A DNA stretch of 64,000 bases from Rickettsia rhipicephali str. 3-7-female6-CWPP (lineage in GTDB: Bacteria > Pseudomonadota > Alphaproteobacteria > Rickettsiales > Rickettsiaceae), in contig NC_017042.1 of assembly GCF_000284075.1 (NCBI RefSeq), positions 1,226,369-1,290,368 on the forward strand, written 5' to 3'. The number at the start of each line of letters is the position of its first letter. Position 1 is the stretch's first letter. Under the pieces are notes generated by a model, which saw only the letters and a list, made by a program, of their open reading frames with translations, made no database searches and was not told the origin of the DNA. The position numbers and the translations under genes are program-made. Below are positions 1 to 8,159 of the stretch, piece by piece.

Positions 1-1718
1 ATTGGTCTGATTATGATTCTAAGCTTATTTCTAAAGGAGGCAAAGTATTTGAACGCAGTAGTAAATTAATAAAATTATCACCGGAAATTAAAAAATTACT
101 TGATATAAATGATAATGAATTATCACCGGAAGAATTAATTAAAGCTATTTTAAAAGCAGATGTTGATTTATTGTGGAATGGCGGAATAGGTACTTATATC
201 AAAGCTAAAACGGAAAATAATTTAGAAATCGGTGATAAAGCAAATGATAACCTTAGATGTAACGGTGAAGAAATTAGAGCAAAAGTTATAGCAGAAGGCG
301 GTAATGTTGGGGTATCACAGAGAGGTAGAGTTGAATATGCTAAAAAAGGCGGACGCATAAATGCTGACTTTATTGATAATTCAGCAGGTGTTGATTGCTC
401 CGATCATGAGGTAAATATCAAGATTGCTTTAAGTAGTGCAATAACCTCAGGAAAAATTACTTTAGAAGAACGTAATAAACTTCTAAACGATATGACAAAG
501 CAAGTTGAAGAGTTAGTATTACTTGATAATTATAAGCAAACTGAAGCAATAACAATTATGCAACTATCTCCTACTTTAACTGTTAATATACTTAGTCAAT
601 TTATAGATATTTTAGAAGAAGCAAAAGTATTAGAGCGGGAAAATGAATTCTTGCCTAGTGCAGAAGAATTGAATAGAAGAGCTATTAGCGGTGAAGTATT
701 AACTCGTCCTGAGCTTTGCATATTGCTATCATATAGTAAGAGATCTGCTTATCATGAGTTAATTAATTCTACTTTTTCCCATGATAAATATTTTGATGCA
801 TATCTTATAGATTATTTTCCTGAAATGATGCAAAAAAAGTTTCGTAATGAAATTTTATCTCATCCACTTAAACATGAGATTATTAAAACCGTTACTATAA
901 ATAAAATAATTAATCAGCTTGGAGGACCGCTTATTAGTATTGTAAAGCGTGAGATTGGGGCTCCTCTTTGTGATATAATAAGGTCATATACCATTATTTG
1001 TGAAATTTTTGATCTTGATGATATATGGGAAACGATAAGTAATAAGCTACCTACTAATATTGATTACAATGTAAAAATCGACATGTTTACCGAAATAACG
1101 AAATTAATGCGTCGAGGTATTTCGTGGTTTATTAAAAATTTAAAACATCCTATTAATATTAGTGGAACTATAGAAGAGTTTAGAGTCCCTGCACAAAACT
1201 TAAGAAAAATGGTAGATACTTTATTAGTCGGAGAAACTAAAATAAGATTTGAAGAAAAATTAAATTATTATACCACTAGCGGGGTAGAGGAGTCATTTGC
1301 TGCTACTATCGCTACATTTGACAATTTAATTTCAGTATTTGACATTATATATGTAACAAAACAGACTTCAGGGAATAATAAAGAGATAGCAAAAGCTTAT
1401 TTTGTTATAAGTGATATGTTTAGTCTTGATTGGTTACGTAAAGCTTGTGATAGGCAATTGAACGATTCATTTTGGCGTCGCTTAGGTATTCAATCGCTAA
1501 AAGATGATTTATATGACAAACAACGTAGATTATTAATAAAAATAATTAATAAATCTAAAACAACTATTGATTTAGATTTATGGATTGATAATAATAATAA
1601 CTTAGTTAGAAATTTTCTTGATTTTATTAAAGAAATTAAAGCTCAAGAAACTATAGACTTAAATATAATTATTTTAGCAAACAAGACATTTGAAATATTC
1701 TTACAAAAACTTGAGTAA
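1..1718 (+). CDS. gdhB: NAD-specific glutamate dehydrogenase (large type), C-terminal part
   Basis: The reading frame is already open at base 3 and runs without a stop to 1718, so the gene starts left of the window; only about 571 C-terminal residues are visible. The visible part resembles the large (about 1,600-residue) NAD-dependent glutamate dehydrogenases of alphaproteobacteria. It holds the end of the dehydrogenase core (LLWNGGIGTYIKA, then VIAEGGNVGVSQRGRVEYA and NADFIDNSAGVDCSDHEVN) followed by the long helical C-terminal domain. The enzyme oxidises glutamate to 2-oxoglutarate and ammonia with NAD+. This fits an obligate intracellular bacterium that burns host glutamate through the TCA cycle, and aconitase, lpd, complex I and ATP synthase all lie in this window. 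The stop codon is 3 nt before the next ATG. The family call is confident; the N-terminal regulatory domain cannot be assessed. Confidence 0.9.
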   Translation, partial: WSDYDSKLISKGGKVFERSSKLIKLSPEIKKLLDINDNELSPEELIKAILKADVDLLWNGGIGTYIKAKTENNLEIGDKANDNLRCNGEEIRAKVIAEGGNVGVSQRGRVEYAKKGGRINADFIDNSAGVDCSDHEVNIKIALSSAITSGKITLEERNKLLNDMTKQVEELVLLDNYKQTEAITIMQLSPTLTVNILSQFIDILEEAKVLERENEFLPSAEELNRRAISGEVLTRPELCILLSYSKRSAYHELINSTFSHDKYFDAYLIDYFPEMMQKKFRNEILSHPLKHEIIKTVTINKIINQLGGPLISIVKREIGAPLCDIIRSYTIICEIFDLDDIWETISNKLPTNIDYNVKIDMFTEITKLMRRGISWFIKNLKHPINISGTIEEFRVPAQNLRKMVDTLLVGETKIRFEEKLNYYTTSGVEESFAATIATFDNLISVFDIIYVTKQTSGNNKEIAKAYFVISDMFSLDWLRKACDRQLNDSFWRRLGIQSLKDDLYDKQRRLLIKIINKSKTTIDLDLWIDNNNNLVRNFLDFIKEIKAQETIDLNIIILANKTFEIFLQKLE

Positions 1719-1721
1719 ATT

Positions 1722-2078
1722 ATGTCGTCAATGCTTAAGCAAATTAGGTTAGATTCAGGTAAAACTTTAAATCAGGTATCTAGTGATTTAAAAATTAGAA
1801 AAAAATATTTAGTAGCTTTAGAAGAGGATGATTTTAATGTTTTACCGGGAGAAGTATACGTAAGAGGTTACTTAAAATTATACTTGGATTATCTTAATGT
1901 AAAAGATAGAAATGCAGAGCAGATAGAAGCTACTAAACAGAACGAAACCGAAAAATTATTAAATAATAAAAGAGCTACGGTATTGATAAATTATAAACGT
2001 AAAAAACAATTAGTACTTATATCTATTATAATGTTATCAATTATTATTGTAAGTCATCCATTCATAATTAACGTTTAA
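1722..2078 (+). CDS. RodZ-like helix-turn-helix membrane protein
   Basis: A 118-residue protein. Residues about 4-70 form a cro/RodZ-type helix-turn-helix (LKQIRLDSGKTLNQVSSDLK, then KYLVALEEDDFNVLPGEVY and VRGYLKLYLDYL), the pattern of the RodZ cytoplasmic domain. A basic stretch (YKRKKQ) and one hydrophobic segment near residues 97-113 follow, so the protein should be anchored in the inner membrane with the HTH in the cytoplasm. RodZ links MreB to the cell wall machinery in rods. This copy is far shorter than E. coli RodZ (337 residues) and lacks the periplasmic domain, so it is either a minimal RodZ or a separate short HTH-membrane protein. It starts 3 nt after the glutamate dehydrogenase stop, probably co-transcribed. 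Confidence 0.7.
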   Translation: MSSMLKQIRLDSGKTLNQVSSDLKIRKKYLVALEEDDFNVLPGEVYVRGYLKLYLDYLNVKDRNAEQIEATKQNETEKLLNNKRATVLINYKRKKQLVLISIIMLSIIIVSHPFIINV

Positions 2079-2084
2079 ACGAAA

Positions 2085-2431
2085 ATGGATAATGAAATAT
2101 TAGACTGCTTACAGAACGAAGCTAATAAAGAGGCATTTGAAGGAGACACGGAACGCGGCACCGCAGCATACATAGACAGACGTACGTGAGGATGCCAGGA
2201 TCAACGTACAAATTACCTTTAGAAGCAAGTTATGTAAGCAGTCTAAAGAAATTAATGGAAGAAGTAGAACATAAACTCGATGATTTGTTGAGTATGCTTG
2301 TAAATAATCAAAATGAAGTTCAAAAATTACAAAACGAAAATAAAGCATTAAAAGATAATTATATAACAATGCTAGATCAAATTAGCATTTATATTAATGA
2401 ACTTGAAGAACTAAAAAGACAGCAAAAATAA
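2085..2431 (+). pseudogene. Small coiled-coil protein upstream of zapA, interrupted by a frame-breaking RPE-1
   Basis: The ATG at 2085 begins MDNEILDCL and runs straight into an RPE-1 element (2101-2245). Inside it the frame meets TGA at 2187-2189. The frame reopens within the element and continues as a charged coiled coil (KKLMEEVEHKLDDLL, then NQNEVQKLQNENKALKDNY) to 2431, 2 nt before the zapA start. Without the repeat the gene would encode roughly 70 residues, nearly all coiled coil, reminiscent of the small helical division proteins that sit next to zapA. A re-initiated product from the ATG at 2186, carrying about 20 RPE-derived residues, is possible, so this could be a split but expressed gene. 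I cannot name the function; its position suggests cell division. Confidence 0.65.
2101..2245 (+). repeat. Rickettsia palindromic element RPE-1, copy 1 (intragenic, damaged)
   Basis: The ends are inverted (TAGACTGCTTAC... and ...GTAAGCAGTCTA). The translated interior carries the RPE-1 peptide pattern (FEGDTERGTAAYI, then STYKLPLEASY). Compared with the copy at 29071-29220, it has a small insertion near 2179 and a deletion near 2195, which together put the two halves in different frames. RPE-1 normally inserts in a frame that keeps the host protein readable, so this copy has lost that property. Confidence 0.9.
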
Positions 2432-2433
2432 TT

Positions 2434-2751
2434 ATGTCAATTGTTACAGTAACATTAAATAACAAGAGTTTTCAATTATATTGTAATAATGGAGATGAGG
2501 AAGAATTACTATCTTTAGCGAATAAATTGAATGATAAAATAGCGGAAATTAAACTTGGTAGTCCCACAGCTTCTTTTGAGCTATTATTAGTTATGGCATC
2601 ACTTAATGCGCAAGCTGAAATAGCTAGTCTAACAGAAACACTTAATAAAAACGGTCTTCAAAAAAATCATCCCGACGAAGAAAAATTCGCAGAAACCTTA
2701 ACTACTATAGCAGGTTACCTAGAAAACCTTGCACGTAAAATGGGAAAGTGA
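2434..2751 (+). CDS. zapA: Cell division protein ZapA
   Basis: A 105-residue protein with the ZapA layout: an N-terminal beta-alpha domain (VTVTLNNKSFQLYCNNGDEE, then LLSLANKLNDKIAEIK) and a C-terminal helix for dimerisation (FELLLVMASLNAQAEIASL). ZapA crosslinks FtsZ filaments at the division ring in the cytoplasm. It follows the broken coiled-coil gene by 2 nt, so the two were one transcript. The stretch just downstream looks like 6S RNA; a zapA-ssrS linkage is common in proteobacteria and supports both calls. Confidence 0.85.
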   Translation: MSIVTVTLNNKSFQLYCNNGDEEELLSLANKLNDKIAEIKLGSPTASFELLLVMASLNAQAEIASLTETLNKNGLQKNHPDEEKFAETLTTIAGYLENLARKMGK

Positions 2752-2757
2752 TATATT

Positions 2758-2918
2758 AGCTCTTGGCTGCTTGGTTCGTGAGCTTAATATTAACCTAGGA
2801 CTACCACTAACTTTTAGGACATCGTCCCTGTCTAATACTAATTCAGTTTAGATATATGAAGTCCACCTTTACATAAAGGTCTTTGAAGGATTTTAAGTAA
2901 CGGCCAAAGCGGTTATGT
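2758..2918 (+). ncRNA. ssrS: Probable 6S RNA
   Basis: No coding frame is open in this gap. It follows zapA directly, the usual place for ssrS in proteobacteria. Its ends can pair: 2765-2774 (GGCTGCTTGG) with 2904-2914 (CCAAAGCGGTT) makes a 10-bp helix with one bulged A, counting G-U pairs. The interior is mostly weakly paired, as expected for the long, bubble-containing hairpin that mimics an open promoter and binds sigma70 RNA polymerase. The ends are estimates. The call rests on synteny and the closing helix, not on a covariance search. Confidence 0.6.
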
Positions 2919-3069
2919 ATACTCGTTTAATTTGAAAAATTGGCTACGTTGTCTTTTGCTGATAATCCTCACGTACTAGTATGTACGCTGTGGTTATCAG
3001 CTTCAAGACGCCTTGCTCTTTTCCAAATTAAACTTCGTCTACCTACTTTTCGTTTACTCACAGTATACC
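2918..3069. repeat. Intergenic palindromic element, family A copy 1
   Basis: The outer arms are inverted (CGTTTAATTTGAAAAA near 2924, TTTTCCAAATTAAACTTCG near 3020), and so are the inner arms (GCTGATAATCC and GGTTATCAGC). The core at 2967-2989 is shared with the elements near 15.4, 18.9, 26.9, 29.1 and 45.8 kb. It fills the gap between the 6S RNA and the transporter. Its right end opens an apparent in-frame extension of the transporter (from 3013) that is not native protein. Confidence 0.8.
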
Positions 3070-3075
3070 TTTAAA

Positions 3076-4317
3076 ATGAAACAAACAAAATCACGCAATA
3101 AAGTTCTCGGTGCTTTTTTAGGCACTATTATTGAATATTACGACTATAGTTTATATGGTTTTTCAGCGGCAATTATCGCTGATAAATTCTTTTCAGCCAG
3201 TACTGATCTATTAACAAAACTTGTAAATGTTTTTGCCGTTTATGCAGCAGCATATTTATCAAAGCCTATGGGTGCTTATATTTTTGGACGTATAGGGGAT
3301 ATATACGGTCGAAAAAAAGCCTTAAGTTTTACGATTATCGGTATTGTAATCCCTACCTTAATAATAGGTTTATTGCCCGATTATGCCTCGATAGGAGTTT
3401 GGAGTACAATAATTTTAGTTTTATGTCGCTTCATGCAAGGTATTTTTATTGGAGGGGAATATGACGGTGCAGCGATTTATGTTATTGAACATTTAGGAGC
3501 AAAATACCGATTTACTGCCTCGGCAATAACTAGATGTACAGGAGTAATGGGTTTATTATGCGGAATCGGTGCAACTAATTTCTTTAATTCTCATATTTTT
3601 CCGGAGTGGGGTTGGCGTATTCCGTTTTTACTAAGTTTACCACTTGCATTAATAACTCTTTATTATCGCCAGAAATTTGATGAAACACCGGCGTTTAAAA
3701 AAGCACACTATAGCCAAGATTCTATTGAAAAACTTAGCTCTATAATTAAAAAGCAATGGAAAAATATTGCACGGTTAATATTTTTAGCCGGAGGTTTTGG
3801 AGCAACATATCAAATTGCGATCATCTTTATGAAGCAATATTTACCGATCATATTACCTTCAGTCGGTATTATTATGAGTTCTTTTTCGGTCTTAATAGTA
3901 ATATGTTTTGCTGTTTGCATGCCGATTGCCGGTTTTATTGCCGATCGCTTAGGAGTTAATTCGGTATTAAAAATCGCATTTATATGTACTATTACAGCAA
4001 GTGTATTTTTTGTGATAGCAGTAAAATATCAAATGACTAATTTAGGACTTGCAACTAGTTTAATGTTAGCTGCATCAGTTGCACCTTTTAATGCTCTTGC
4101 TCATAGTATAGTTATTAAGTCTTTTGTAGTTAAAGAACGCTATCGTGTTATAAGTTTAGGACATAATATCGGCTCAATGTTAATGTCCGGTACTGCTAAT
4201 TATATTTGTGCAAAGGTAATAAAATCATTTGATTTTAACCTATTCCCGATTTTATATCTTTGCATGTTTGCCGTACTTGCTTATTCTATGACCATATTAT
4301 TTAACCATAATAGGTAA
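3076..4317 (+). CDS. MFS transporter, ProP-like (metabolite:H+ symporter family)
   Basis: A 413-residue membrane protein with about 12 hydrophobic segments. It starts with the signature of the metabolite:H+ symporter branch (LGAFLGTIIEYYDYSLYGF) and has the MFS loop motif GRIGDIYGRKKAL between helices 2 and 3, plus RFMQGIFIGGEYDGA in helix 4. Relatives such as ProP take up proline/betaine, or dicarboxylates in other subgroups; Rickettsia genomes carry several of these. The substrate cannot be read from the sequence. I chose the ATG at 3076. The frame stays open upstream to 3013, but those residues come from the palindromic repeat. No partner genes: the next locus is decayed. Confidence 0.85.
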   Translation: MKQTKSRNKVLGAFLGTIIEYYDYSLYGFSAAIIADKFFSASTDLLTKLVNVFAVYAAAYLSKPMGAYIFGRIGDIYGRKKALSFTIIGIVIPTLIIGLLPDYASIGVWSTIILVLCRFMQGIFIGGEYDGAAIYVIEHLGAKYRFTASAITRCTGVMGLLCGIGATNFFNSHIFPEWGWRIPFLLSLPLALITLYYRQKFDETPAFKKAHYSQDSIEKLSSIIKKQWKNIARLIFLAGGFGATYQIAIIFMKQYLPIILPSVGIIMSSFSVLIVICFAVCMPIAGFIADRLGVNSVLKIAFICTITASVFFVIAVKYQMTNLGLATSLMLAASVAPFNALAHSIVIKSFVVKERYRVISLGHNIGSMLMSGTANYICAKVIKSFDFNLFPILYLCMFAVLAYSMTILFNHNR

Positions 4318-4384
4318 AAAATAAATCTTGACGAAATAATGAATGTAAGTATCTTTATTTGTAATTTTTTTAACTTTAAATGTT

Positions 4385-5042
4385 ATGCATAAAATTTTTC
4401 ATAAATCTATAATTTTTATTATCTTATCTATACAAGGAAATATTAGTTTTACCGATGCAAACGGAAGTATATATGCTAGATATTGGTAATTGCAAAGAAC
4501 GTAAATATGACTATGAAGATCATTTGGAAGAATTGTTGAAGCAAGAAATTTCTTTAGCAATGCAGAAGAATGGTTTAAGAGTTAAGCTATTGCAACAACA
4601 AAGATATTAGAACACAAAAGCTTGATGATTTAGTATCTCGTTCCGTAGCTCCTATAATAATGCTTATACTGCTTTATATACGCCTTTATTATGGCCTGAA
4701 GCAAAAGCTTTCTCAATGACCTAAAATATAGGTGAACCTGTTATAATTTTAGGAGAAAAAACAGGAACTGATATATTTGTATTACTTAATTATGTGCAAA
4801 TGATAAAGACTAATGGAGCTCGTACACGTGACTTTTTAATGAGTGCTTTGGGTTGTTCAGTAAGTAATGCAGATAATATATTTATGTCTATAGGAATAGT
4901 AGAAGCCAAAAGTGGTAGAATATTATGGACTAATGCAATGCCCCAAGCACAACCATTTAGTAGCTCTATTTTCTCTTCTCGTGATAAATCAGAAATTGGC
5001 AATTTTCATTCAGTAATAAATATGCTGTTATCTCCATTATAA
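4385..5042 (+). pseudogene. Remnant of an unknown secreted protein
   Basis: A start at 4385 gives a signal-peptide-like leader (KSIIFIILSIQGNISFTDA). The frame then stops, and coherent protein continues in other frames: VYMLDIGNCKERKYDYEDHL (about 4476-4535), then LLWPEAKAFSMT, then VIILGEKTGTDIFVLLNYV running into 4794-5042 (VEAKSGRILWTNAMP). At least three frameshifts or stops separate the parts. The original product would be about 215 residues and exported. The VEAKSGRILWTN segment vaguely recalls small lipoproteins with a CsgG-like fold, but that is a weak guess. The family is unrecognised. Confidence 0.55.
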
Positions 5043-5099
5043 ACTGAATTTTGTGTCGTTCAGGGGTGGTTTTGGTGTGGCTTATTATTATTCCTCTCT

Positions 5100-5129
5100 G
5101 TCATCCCGTGATTTATTCACGGGATCCAG
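5100..5129. repeat. Short palindrome of the GTCATCCCG...CGGGATCC family
   Basis: The arms CATCCCGTGA and TCACGGGAT pair around a short loop. Related hairpins (with CATTCCCGC or CATCCCGTGG arms) recur near 8.1, 39.6, 40.8, 43.1, 55.1, 59.6, 61.8 and 63.0 kb. Here it separates two pseudogenes. Confidence 0.7.
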
Positions 5130-5179
5130 TAAAACATATAGTATGGGTAGACAAAACACATCTAATTTAAGTTCATAAA

Positions 5180-6131
5180 CTATAAATCGTTTTTATCAAA
5201 TAGGAAAAATTCACCTATTTCAGGGATAATAAACTTATTTTCATCAATATTATGTTTTTTCATAGCTTGTCGGAGTTCCAAAGGAGCGGCATTAAATGCT
5301 TCATCAGCTAATTGAAAGACGTCAAAATGACTAGCTATAGAATAATTTAGCGCCTAAGTCCAAATGAGTAAATACGGCTTCTTCAGGATGCATATGCACC
5401 GGTTTCATAAACCATCTTGGTTCATAAGCCCCTATCGGAATAAGGCTTATTAAAATATTATGTTTTTTTCCGATCTCTTTGAAAAGAGTATAGTTATAAC
5501 CCGAATCACCTATAAAACAAATATCTCCTATCTTAGTTTTAATGATAAAAGTTCCCCATAATGCTTTATTTTTATCAAATATTCCTCTAGCCGACCAATG
5601 CTGTATCGGTTCTAAATAAAATTCTACATCGCCTTTAATTGCATCTTCTTGGAAACTTTTTGAATTTAGCTGTATTTCTTGTTCTTTATATGACTCTCCC
5701 CACCCTAAGGTAACAATTTCTGCATCGGTAATATGTTTTTTGATTATTACGTCATTCATTAGCGGTGTAATAATCTTAGGCTTATCTCGTACCCATAAAT
5801 CTTTAATTGTTCTGATATCTCAATGGTCATAGTGATTATGGCTTATTAATATAACATCTATTTTAGGTCAATCAGTAAAATTAATACCGGGTTTTACCAC
5901 TCTCTTTGGTCCTGCAAAAGTAAAAGGACTAACCCGCTCCGACCGTACTGGATCGGTCAAGATATTTAAACCGTCTATTTGAATTTAAAAGGTTACATGC
6001 CCTACATAGGCTACTCGTACAGCGTCATCTCGATCGCTTGATACTAATGCATTTCGTGGAACTCGTCTGTAGTCACGTACTAATGTAGTAACAAAACAAA
6101 CTACCATACTATAAATCTGTTTTATAAACAT
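5180..6131 (-). pseudogene. Metallo-beta-lactamase-fold hydrolase (NAPE-PLD/UlaG-like), degraded
   Basis: Read from an ATG at 6131 to a stop at 5180, one frame gives a recognisable MBL-fold hydrolase broken by four in-frame stops. In order: RVAYVGHVTF-stop-IQIDGLNILTDPV, VVKPGINFTD-stop, ILISHNHYDH (the metal-binding HxHxDH motif) followed by a stop, then a long open part (5331-5759) with IQHWSARG, CFIGDSGYNY, LIPIGAYEPRWFM and HMHPEEAV, then a stop and a C-terminal tail. These are the hallmarks of the N-acyl-phosphatidylethanolamine phospholipase D-like family. Frame is largely kept and only stops have accumulated, so inactivation looks fairly recent. The longest open part lacks the metal site and should not be active. 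Confidence 0.8.
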
Positions 6132-6350
6132 AATTTTTTAGTTTTTATAATTATTTACAATTAAGAGAATAAAAGTCAAAAAAAAGCAATAATTAAATTA
6201 CAAAGGTTTATGAAATCTCGAATGCAAGGTTCGAATTTTCATGATATATTTTTTTAATTTAACTTTTTTGAAATGAACCTATTAACAGAATCACAATAGC
6301 ATAATATACGTATATATTCCGAATAAATGAAGAGTAGTTAAACGAGTATA

Positions 6351-6830
6351 TTACCTATACTCGTAATCTTTGTGTAGTTTACTAGCGAGTGCCTGTTCCC
6401 ATCTATCGCCATTTTGCAGTAATCTTTCTTTATCGTAAATAAGTGCGGTATGAGTTAGACTTGCAAACTCAAAATTAGGACCTTCAACTATTGCATCTAC
6501 AGGGCAAGCTGCCTGACATAATCCGCAATAAATGCATTTTGTCATATCTATATCATAACGAGTAGTACGCCTGCTGCCATCTTCGCGTTCGTCCGCTTCA
6601 ATTACTATCGCTTGTGCCGGACAAATCGCCTCACAGAGTTTGCACGCAATGCAGCGTTCTTCACCATTTTCATAGCGACGCAGGGCATGTTCACCCTTAA
6701 ATCTTGGACTAACAGGGCTTTTTTCATAAGGATAATTTATGGTAACTTTGGGCTTAAAGAAATACTTTAAAGTCAAAGCCATCCCCCTTACTATCTCATA
6801 TAGAAAAAACGATTTTAAATAGTTTATCAT
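6351..6830 (-). CDS. nuoI: NADH-quinone oxidoreductase subunit I
   Basis: A 159-residue peripheral-arm subunit of complex I. It has two [4Fe-4S] motifs, [12 protein letters not shown] and [12 protein letters not shown] (clusters N6a/N6b), which pass electrons from NuoG towards the quinone site. A short N-terminal hydrophobic/amphipathic stretch docks it on the membrane arm. Length and motifs are complete. The ATG at 6830 is the only good start. It is the last gene of nuoG-nuoH-nuoI on this strand; a dispersed repeat sits in the 188-nt gap to nuoH. Confidence 0.96.
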   Translation of the reverse strand: MINYLKSFFLYEIVRGMALTLKYFFKPKVTINYPYEKSPVSPRFKGEHALRRYENGEERCIACKLCEAICPAQAIVIEADEREDGSRRTTRYDIDMTKCIYCGLCQAACPVDAIVEGPNFEFASLTHTALIYDKERLLQNGDRWEQALASKLHKDYEYR

Positions 6831-6869
6831 AAAAATTATATATTAAAGATCGATGTATTTCTCTGCGGG

Positions 6870-6985
6870 GCATTGCCCGTATGGATACCGAGTCATCATT
6901 GCGAGCAGCCGTAGGCTGCGTGGCAATCTCGTCAAATATCCTGAGATTGCTTTGTCAATTACTTCGTAATTTCCTCGCAATGACG
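6870..6985. repeat. Dispersed repeat, TCATTGCGAG...GCAATGAC family (family C)
   Basis: The element begins TCATTGCGAGCAGCCGTAGG and ends CCTCGCAATGACG. The terminal arms ATTGCGAG and CTCGCAAT are complementary, with inner arms around GGCAATCTC/GAGATTGC. It lies between nuoH and nuoI. Copies recur in at least ten other gaps of this window. Confidence 0.85.
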
Positions 6986-7018
6986 GGTAAACCGATCAAG
7001 CAACAATGACAATAACAC

Positions 7019-8038
7019 CTAAATACTCGGTAAATTATCTGTATAAACAAGCACACTTGATACTAACACCACCCAAAATAAAGTCAGAGGTAAAAATACT
7101 TTCCAGCCAAGTCGCATTAATTGATCATAGCGATATCTTGGTAAGGTCGCCCTAATCCATAAAAAACAAAACAATAAGAATCCGACCTTAAATACAAACC
7201 AAAAGAACCCCGGAATACAATCTAACCACGATATATTAAAGGGCGGCAAGTAACCTCCTAAAAAGAAAGTCGTAGTCATTGCACTAACTAATATCATATT
7301 AGCATATTCACCTAGAAAAAATAAAGCAAATCCCATAGAGGAATATTCAACATTATAGCCAGCAACTAACTCCGATTCTGCTTCAGGTAAATCAAAAGGT
7401 AATCTATTTGTTTCGGCAAGCACCGAGATAAAAAACACGACACCCATAGGTAGTAGCATTAAATCAATCCACCACGGCATTGTTCTTTGTGCTTTAATGA
7501 TCTCACTTAAATTGAGAGTACCGGTAGTAAGTAGCACGGTAATAATAACCAGCCCCATCGACACTTCATAAGAAATCATTTGGGCAGAGGAACGTATAGC
7601 TCCTAAAAAAGCATATTTTGAGTTACTAGCCCAGCCGGCAATAATAATGCCGTAAACACTTAAAGAGGAAATAGCAAGAATATATAAAACACCTACATTA
7701 ATATCTGCCAGAACTACGCCCTGTGCAAAGGGTATAACTGCCCAGCCGATTAAACTTAATATAAAAGTTATCATCGGTGCTAAAATAAATAATATTTTAT
7801 CGGAATTGGTTGGAATGATCGGCTCTTTGAATAAGAGCTTAACCGCATCAGCAATAGGCTGAAGTAATCCAAACGGACCGACAACGTTAGGTCCTCGTCG
7901 AAGCTGCATTAATCCAATAACACGACGCTCTGCATATGTTAAATACGCAACACACAATATTAAAGGGATAGTAATTGCAACTACCTTTAGAGCGATGATA
8001 ATTAACGGAAAAATATATTCAAAAAAGAATTCTAGCAT
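7019..8038 (-). CDS. nuoH: NADH-quinone oxidoreductase subunit H
   Basis: A 339-residue polytopic protein with about eight hydrophobic segments. It has the conserved NuoH loops at the quinone entrance: [60 protein letters not shown] and [15 protein letters not shown]. NuoH joins the peripheral and membrane arms of complex I and helps build the ubiquinone channel. Its length is normal for the family. It lies between nuoG and nuoI in the usual order, with a repeat hairpin upstream and a family C repeat downstream. Confidence 0.97.
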   Translation of the reverse strand: MLEFFFEYIFPLIIIALKVVAITIPLILCVAYLTYAERRVIGLMQLRRGPNVVGPFGLLQPIADAVKLLFKEPIIPTNSDKILFILAPMITFILSLIGWAVIPFAQGVVLADINVGVLYILAISSLSVYGIIIAGWASNSKYAFLGAIRSSAQMISYEVSMGLVIITVLLTTGTLNLSEIIKAQRTMPWWIDLMLLPMGVVFFISVLAETNRLPFDLPEAESELVAGYNVEYSSMGFALFFLGEYANMILVSAMTTTFFLGGYLPPFNISWLDCIPGFFWFVFKVGFLLFCFLWIRATLPRYRYDQLMRLGWKVFLPLTLFWVVLVSSVLVYTDNLPSI

Positions 8039-8056
8039 GATTGTACTCTTATTATA

Positions 8057-8134
8057 TCATTCCCGCAAAAGTGGGAATCCAGAAAATAATTTACAAAAAA
8101 AGAGCTGGATTCCCGCTTTTGTGGGAATGATATA
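8057..8134. repeat. Inverted repeat of the CATTCCCGC family in the nuoG-nuoH gap
   Basis: Arms CATTCCCGCAAAAGTGGGAA near 8059 and TTCCCGCTTTTGTGGGAATG near 8110 are mutually complementary, and each arm is itself a small hairpin. It occupies most of the 121-nt gap between nuoG and nuoH, and any nuoGHI message must read through it. Confidence 0.8.
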
Positions 8135-8159
8135 TGGGGTGAGAATAGCATATTTTTCA

